From the NCBI GenBank assembly GCA_023150095.1, contig JAKLLO010000067.1, positions 1-33,006 on the forward strand: a stretch of DNA of 33,006 nt, read 5' to 3'. Of this stretch, positions 28,483 to 33,006 are shown in pieces (position 1 is the first letter of the stretch; each line of letters starts with the position of its first letter). Under the pieces are notes generated by a model. The model was not told the DNA's origin, made no database searches, and worked only from the letters and a program-made list of their open reading frames with translations. Both the position numbers and the translations under genes were made by a program. The stretch is from Zoogloea sp. (lineage in GTDB: Bacteria; Pseudomonadota; Gammaproteobacteria; Burkholderiales; Rhodocyclaceae).

Positions 28483-29415
28483 ATGGAAGTCCTGCTCGCC
28501 AATCCCCGCGGCTTCTGCGCCGGCGTCGAACGTGCCATCGAGATCGTCGAACGGGCGCTGGCCCAGTTCGGCGCGCCGATCTACGTACGCCACGAAGTCG
28601 TGCACAACCGCTTCGTCGTCGAAGGCCTGCGCGCCAAGGGCGCCATCTTCATCGAGGATCTCGCCGACGTGCCCGCCGGCAATACCGTGATCTTCAGCGC
28701 CCACGGTGTGCCCCAGTCGGTGCGCACCGAGGCAGACGCCCGGGGCCTGCGCGTCTTCGACGCCACCTGCCCGCTGGTCACCAAGGTGCACCTCGAAGTC
28801 GGCCGCATGCGCGACCAGGGTCGCGAAGTCATCATGATCGGCCACAAGGGCCACCCGGAAGTCGAAGGCACGATGGGCCAGGTGAAGGACGGCATCCACC
28901 TCGTCGAGAACGCCGCCGATGTGGCCGGCCTCGTCGTCGCCGATCCGGACATGCTCGCCTACGTCACCCAGACAACCCTCTCGGTGGACGACGCCGGCGC
29001 CATCGTCACGGCCCTGCGCGAGCGCTTCCCGAACATCGTCGGCCCCAAGAAGGACGACATCTGCTACGCCACCCAGAACCGCCAGGACGCCGTGAAGTTC
29101 ATGGCACCCCAGTCGGATCTGGTGCTGGTGGTGGGCTCGGTGAACAGCTCCAACTCCAACCGCCTGCGCGAAGTGGCCGAGCTCCTCAAGGTGCCCGCCT
29201 ACCTCATCGACAACGCCGAGGCCATTGATCCGGCCTGGATCGTCGGCAAGCAGCGCATCGGCGTCACCGCCGGTGCCTCGGCGCCGGAAGTGCTGGTCGA
29301 ATCGGTCATCGCCCGCCTGAAGGCGCTGGGTGCCGCGTCGGTGCGCTCCCTCGAGGGCGTGCCGGAGCGCATCACCTTCCCGCTGCCCAAGGAACTCCAG
29401 ACGCCCGCGGCCTGA
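28483..29415 (+). CDS. ispH: 4-hydroxy-3-methylbut-2-enyl diphosphate reductase
   Basis: 310 residues. Last step of the non-mevalonate isoprenoid pathway: reduces HMBPP to IPP and DMAPP with a [4Fe-4S] cluster. Cluster cysteines C12 ([12 protein letters not shown]), C96 (DATCPLVTK) and C194 ([11 protein letters not shown]); substrate histidines H41 (VVHN), H74 (SAHGV) and H124 (GHKGHPE); [10 protein letters not shown] and TAGASAPE near the end. GAGGAAAG lies about 7 nt before the ATG. Last recognisable member of the ribF-ileS-lspA-fkpB string. Confidence 0.98.
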   Translation: MEVLLANPRGFCAGVERAIEIVERALAQFGAPIYVRHEVVHNRFVVEGLRAKGAIFIEDLADVPAGNTVIFSAHGVPQSVRTEADARGLRVFDATCPLVTKVHLEVGRMRDQGREVIMIGHKGHPEVEGTMGQVKDGIHLVENAADVAGLVVADPDMLAYVTQTTLSVDDAGAIVTALRERFPNIVGPKKDDICYATQNRQDAVKFMAPQSDLVLVVGSVNSSNSNRLREVAELLKVPAYLIDNAEAIDPAWIVGKQRIGVTAGASAPEVLVESVIARLKALGAASVRSLEGVPERITFPLPKELQTPAA

Positions 29416-29445
29416 GCCCGTCCGTCCTCCAACCCCGGAGCCGCC

Positions 29446-29757
29446 ATGCCCTACGTCCAACGCGATGCCGCCGGTCGGGTCGTTGCCCTCTTTTCCGAGG
29501 CCGGCCCCGGCCACGAGGAAGAGCTCCCCCTCGGCCACCCTGACACCGCCGCCCTCACCGGCTCGGGCGATTTCGCCCGCCTCGATGCCGACCTCATCCG
29601 CGTCATCGAGGACGTGGTGGACGTGCTCATCGACCGTGGCCTGCTGCGCCTCACCGATCTCCCGCCCGAAGCCCAGCGCAAGCTGCTGGCCCGCAAGGGC
29701 GCCCGGGCGCGGCTGCGTCAGGGGCTCGATCTGCTCGGTCCGAGCGACATCATCTGA
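29446..29757 (+). CDS. Small uncharacterised protein, 103 residues
   Basis: I recognise the sequence type but not a function: similar short proteins in betaproteobacteria often carry the label 'tryptophan synthase subunit beta-like', which has no support here (no PLP lysine, far too short). The N-terminus MPYVQRDAAGRVVALF is beta-like, followed by an acidic segment and two predicted helices (ADLIRVIEDVVDVLIDRG and PPEAQRKLLARKGARARL). No signal peptide or membrane helix. CGGAG before the ATG and the 30-bp gap after ispH suggest co-transcription with ispH. Confidence 0.8.
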   Translation: MPYVQRDAAGRVVALFSEAGPGHEEELPLGHPDTAALTGSGDFARLDADLIRVIEDVVDVLIDRGLLRLTDLPPEAQRKLLARKGARARLRQGLDLLGPSDII

Positions 29758-29871
29758 CCTATCCCCGCACCGGGCCCACCGCGGTCCGGCGCCACAAAAC
29801 GGCATACCCGCAAAATCGTCCGGCATCGGGCGCCTGAAGGCTCAAGTTCCCCCACGGTCACCCGTTATCCC

Positions 29872-29877
29872 TACAAT
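29872..29877 (+). promoter_or_regulatory. Possible -10 box upstream of the secretion genes
   Basis: The hexamer TACAAT lies 89 bp before the exporter ATG within a 209-bp gap. No clear -35 is present. It is the best promoter candidate in the gap; weak evidence. Confidence 0.25.
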
Positions 29878-29966
29878 CCGGACGTCCGCCGGCTTCCCCG
29901 GCGATCTGCCCAGGCACGGCGAGCCCCTTGCCTGGTCGAGAAACGACCCCATTTACGATTGTGCCG

Positions 29967-32171
29967 ATGACTGACGCCGCACCTTCCGCCTCCTCCGCCC
30001 CGCACGCCGGTGGCCCCGCCAACGTCGATGCCGACTGGCATCCGGGCGTGACGGTCACCCACGAAGACCCGCTGCTCGACGCACTGGTCATCCTCACCCA
30101 GATCCACGGCAATCCTTTCACCGGCGCGGCGCTGTCCGCCGGCCTGCCGCTCGTGGACAACTGCCTCACGCCGTCCCTGCTGCCCCGCGCCGCAGCCCGC
30201 GCCGGGCTCTCCGCACGCATCGTGCGCAAGCCGGTCGAAGCGATCACCCCCAGCCTGCTGCCAGCGATCCTGCTGCTCCACGACCGCCGCGCCTGCATCC
30301 TGCTGGAGCGCCTGCCCGACGGCCGCGCCCGGGTGCGCTTCCCCGAGGCTGGCGAATCCGCCGACATCCTGAGCGGCGAACAGCTCGCCGCCCTCTACAC
30401 CGGGCTGGTGTGCTTCGTCCGCCCGCGCTTCCGCTTCGAGGCCCGCGCGCCTCAGGTGAAGGCCGTGCGTTCCACCCACTGGTTCTGGGGCACCGTCTTC
30501 GAAAACTGGCGCCTCTACCGCGACACCCTGCTGGCGGCGCTGGTGGTCAACCTGTTCGCCCTGGCCATCCCGATGTTCTCGATGACGGTCTACGACCGGG
30601 TCGTGCCCAACCACGCGGTCGAAACCCTGTGGGTGCTGGCCGTCGGGGCGATCCTCGTGCTCGGCTTCGATTTCTGCCTGCGCACCCTGCGCGCCTACAT
30701 CGTGGACACCGCCGGCAAGCGCATCGACGTGCAGCTGTCGGCTCGCATCATGGAACGCGTGCTGGGCCTGCGGATGGACGCCCGGCCGGCCTCGGTCGGC
30801 TCGTTTGCCGCCAACCTGCGGGCCTTCGAGGGCGTGCGCGACTTCATCGCCTCGGCCACCGTCACCACGCTGATCGATCTGCCCTTCGTGCTGCTCTTCC
30901 TGGTCGTGATGACCTGGATCTCGCCGTGGCTGCTGGTGCCGCCGCTGGTGGGCATGCTCGCCGTGCTGTTCGTCACCCTGGTTGCCCAGGACAAGATGCA
31001 CGAGCTCACCGAAACCACCTACCGGGCCAGCGCCCAGCGCAACGCCACGCTGGTCGAAAGCCTGGTCGGCCTCGAAACCCTCAAGACCCTCGGCGCCGAA
31101 AGCAGCGTCCAGCGCCAGTGGGAACGCGCCACGCTGTTCATCGCCCAGATCGGCGGGCGGCTCAAGCTGCTCTCCGCCGGCACCGTCAACTTCGCCCAGC
31201 TCATGCAGCAGCTGGTGAACATCGCGGTGATCATCGTCGGCGTTTATGAGCTCTCGGAAGGCAACATGTCGATGGGCGGCATCATCGCAGCGTCGATGCT
31301 CTCCGGCCGGGCCATGGCGCCCCTGGGCCAGGTGGCCGGGCTGATGATGCAGTACCAGAACGCCCGCACCTCCCTCGCCTCGGTGGGCACCCACATGAAC
31401 CTGCCGGTCGAACGCCCCGAGGGCGCCAGCTTCGTGCATCGCCCCAGCTTCACCGGCGACATCGAGTTCAAGGACGTGAGCTTCTGCTACCCCGGCCGCG
31501 ACCAGGCCGTGCTCAAGAAGATCAGCTTCCGCCTCAAGGCCGGTGAGAAGGTCGCCATCATCGGCCGCATCGGTTCCGGCAAGACCACCATAGAAAAGCT
31601 GATCCTCGGCCTCTACCAGCCCACCGAGGGCGCGGTGCTGGTCGACGGCATCGACTCCCGCCAGATCGACCCGGCCGAGCTGCGCCGCGCCATCGGCTTC
31701 GTGCCCCAGGACGTGACGCTCTTCTACGGCACCCTCAAGCAGAACATCGCGATGGGCGCGCCCTTTGCCGACGACAGCGCGATCCTCGCCGCGGCCGATC
31801 TGGCCGGCGTGCGCGAGTTCGCCAACACCCACCCGCAAGGCTTCGAGATGCCCATCGGCGAGCGGGGCGAATCCCTCTCCGGCGGCCAGCGCCAGGCCGT
31901 GGCCATCGCCCGCGCGGTGCTCAACGACCCGCCGGTGCTGCTGCTCGACGAACCCTCCAGCAGCATGGACCACCAGAGCGAGGAAGGCCTCAAGCAGCGC
32001 CTGCGCCGCTTTGCCGCCGGCAAGACGATCGTCCTCGTCACCCACCGCACCTCGCTGCTCGATCTGGTTGACCGGCTGATCGTCCTCGACCAGGGTCAGA
32101 TCGTCGCCGACGGGCCCAAGGCCCAGGTGGTCGAAGCCCTGCAGCAGGGCCGCATCGGAAGGGCGGGGTGA
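29967..32171 (+). CDS. Type I secretion ABC exporter with degenerate C39 domain (LapB-like)
   Basis: 734 residues, inner-membrane ATPase of a type I (ABC) secretion system. Residues about 33-155 are a C39-peptidase-like domain that lacks the catalytic cysteine (DPLLDALVILTQIHGN where a Cys is expected), so it should bind rather than cleave its substrate, as in LapB/HlyB-type exporters. Transmembrane domain about 185-465 (six helices). Nucleotide-binding domain: Walker A GRIGSGKT (533-540), signature LSGGQ (637-641), Walker B VLLLDEP (D661, E662), H-loop VTHRT. Start at ATG 29967; a GTG six bases upstream and a TTG at 29928 are alternatives and no good Shine-Dalgarno marks any. The HlyD-type adaptor follows after 4 bp. 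The substrate, probably a large RTX adhesin, is not in the window. Confidence 0.93.
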   Translation: MTDAAPSASSAPHAGGPANVDADWHPGVTVTHEDPLLDALVILTQIHGNPFTGAALSAGLPLVDNCLTPSLLPRAAARAGLSARIVRKPVEAITPSLLPAILLLHDRRACILLERLPDGRARVRFPEAGESADILSGEQLAALYTGLVCFVRPRFRFEARAPQVKAVRSTHWFWGTVFENWRLYRDTLLAALVVNLFALAIPMFSMTVYDRVVPNHAVETLWVLAVGAILVLGFDFCLRTLRAYIVDTAGKRIDVQLSARIMERVLGLRMDARPASVGSFAANLRAFEGVRDFIASATVTTLIDLPFVLLFLVVMTWISPWLLVPPLVGMLAVLFVTLVAQDKMHELTETTYRASAQRNATLVESLVGLETLKTLGAESSVQRQWERATLFIAQIGGRLKLLSAGTVNFAQLMQQLVNIAVIIVGVYELSEGNMSMGGIIAASMLSGRAMAPLGQVAGLMMQYQNARTSLASVGTHMNLPVERPEGASFVHRPSFTGDIEFKDVSFCYPGRDQAVLKKISFRLKAGEKVAIIGRIGSGKTTIEKLILGLYQPTEGAVLVDGIDSRQIDPAELRRAIGFVPQDVTLFYGTLKQNIAMGAPFADDSAILAAADLAGVREFANTHPQGFEMPIGERGESLSGGQRQAVAIARAVLNDPPVLLLDEPSSSMDHQSEEGLKQRLRRFAAGKTIVLVTHRTSLLDLVDRLIVLDQGQIVADGPKAQVVEALQQGRIGRAG

Positions 32172-32175
32172 CACC

Positions 32176-33006
32176 ATGAAAGCCCTCTTCCTGCGCATTG
32201 CCGCACTCTTCCAGCCCGCCTACAACGCGCTCTATCAACGCGCCTCGCGCACCTTCGACCGCATCCTCGACGGCGTCGAGAGGAAAGAGATCCACGACGA
32301 TTCCGACTACATGGCCGACGCCGAATGGGCCATGTCCGAGCAAAAGCTGCGCGGCAGCCGCATCGCCGTGATCCTCACCTTCGCGGCCGTCATCATCCTC
32401 ATCGTGTGGGCCGCCTTCGCCCAGCTCGACGAAGTCACCCGCGGCGAAGGCAAGGTCATCCCGTCCCGTCAGGTGCAGGTGATGCAGAGCCTCGACGGCG
32501 GCATCGTCTCCGAGATCCTGGTCAAGGAAGGCCAGCAGGTGAAGACCGGCCAGCTCCTCCTCAAGGTGGACCCGACCCGCTTCGTGTCGTCGCTACGCGA
32601 GAACCGTGCCCAGTACATCGCCCTCCTCGCAAAGTCCGCGCGCCTCACGGCCGTTGCCAGCGGCAAGCCCTTCGTGCCGCCGCCCGAGCTCATCAAGGAA
32701 GCGCCGGATCTCGTCGAGCAGGAGCGCAGCGCCTACGAAAACAAGCGGCTCGAGCTCGACGCCGCCGTGGGCGTGGCCCGCCAGCAGCTGTCCCAGCGCC
32801 GTCAGGAGCTCAACGAACTCACGGCCAAGCGTGAACAGGCCACCCAGAGCTACAGCCTCACCGCACGAGAACTCGAAGTCACCCGCCCGCTCGCCAAGAC
32901 CGGCGCGGTGTCCGAGGTCGAGCTCCTGCGCCTCGAGCGGGACGTGGCCCGCTACCGGGGCGAACGGGACGCCGCCGGCGCCCAGATCCCGCGCATCCAG
33001 GCCGCC
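32176..33006 (+). CDS. HlyD-family membrane fusion protein (LapC-like), cut by window end
   Basis: 277 residues visible, open at the right edge. Periplasmic adaptor linking the ABC exporter to an outer-membrane TolC-like channel. A cytoplasmic N-terminus (1-62) is followed by one transmembrane helix (about 63-82, IAVILTFAAVIILIVWAAFA), the first half of the lipoyl/barrel-sandwich domain (GEGKVIPSRQVQVMQSLDGGIVSEI, first part GEGKVIPSRQ; VKEGQQVKTGQLLLKVD) and a long coiled-coil (about 135-277, rich in Glu, Arg, Leu and Gln) that is truncated here. The start lies 4 bp after the exporter stop, so the pair is co-transcribed. The TolC-like partner and any LapD/LapG-type control genes would be outside the window. 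Confidence 0.93.
   Translation, partial: MKALFLRIAALFQPAYNALYQRASRTFDRILDGVERKEIHDDSDYMADAEWAMSEQKLRGSRIAVILTFAAVIILIVWAAFAQLDEVTRGEGKVIPSRQVQVMQSLDGGIVSEILVKEGQQVKTGQLLLKVDPTRFVSSLRENRAQYIALLAKSARLTAVASGKPFVPPPELIKEAPDLVEQERSAYENKRLELDAAVGVARQQLSQRRQELNELTAKREQATQSYSLTARELEVTRPLAKTGAVSEVELLRLERDVARYRGERDAAGAQIPRIQAA

Noticed and set aside
29446-29757. Tryptophan synthase beta subunit
   Set aside because: At 103 residues and without a PLP-binding lysine motif, the traditional label for this family is not supported.

Overview
The window reads as a chromosome segment of a GC-rich betaproteobacterium, most likely of the order Rhodocyclales (Azoarcus/Thauera-like). I infer this from protein similarity I recognise by eye, from the sdhCDABE-gltA-odhAB-lpdA order with a GntR regulator and a divergent mdh, and from the ribF-ileS-lspA-fkpB-ispH housekeeping string. 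No phage, insertion sequence or CRISPR array is visible. The longest stretch without a gene is about 260 bases (19154-19415).

Layout. Positions 1-148 hold a degenerate array of quasi-palindromic units spaced 21-22 bp apart, with a perfect 12-bp inverted repeat. Positions 161-4081 (minus) hold zapE, a secreted secretin-fragment protein and a YoaA/DinG-family Fe-S helicase, packed as an operon. Positions 4139-14687 (minus) are a TCA-cycle block transcribed in the order sdhC-sdhD-sdhA-sdhB-sdhE-gltA, a terminator, then odhA-odhB-lpdA. Upstream are a GntR/UTRA regulator (minus) and a divergent mdh (plus), separated by a 28-bp perfect AT-rich palindrome just upstream of a TTGACA-17-TACGAT promoter. 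After mdh come a CitE/malyl-CoA-lyase-like gene, a strong bidirectional terminator and a convergent nitronate monooxygenase-like flavoprotein with a Cys-rich tail. Next are a cyclase-FHA signalling protein (plus), a convergent HSL-type esterase (minus) and tRNA-Leu(CAA) (minus).

From 21572 the genes run on plus: a single reading frame joining QueA and Tgt, then ribF-ileS-lspA-fkpB-ispH, a 103-residue uncharacterised protein, and a type I secretion pair (LapB-like ABC exporter and an HlyD/LapC-like adaptor cut by the window end).

How the genes work together. mdh, gltA, odhAB-lpdA and sdhCDAB(E) supply oxaloacetate formation, citrate synthesis, 2-oxoglutarate oxidation and succinate oxidation. 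The GntR protein is the obvious candidate local regulator. Tgt and QueA catalyse consecutive steps of queuosine tRNA modification. IleS, LspA, RibF, FkpB and IspH are housekeeping. The exporter pair would secrete a large adhesin encoded elsewhere.

The most unusual observation is the in-frame QueA-Tgt fusion, in which the conserved C-terminal end of QueA has been lost. Others are the palindromic operator candidate, a substituted RGxxE glycine in SdhE, the Cys-rich flavoprotein tail and the repeat array at the left edge.
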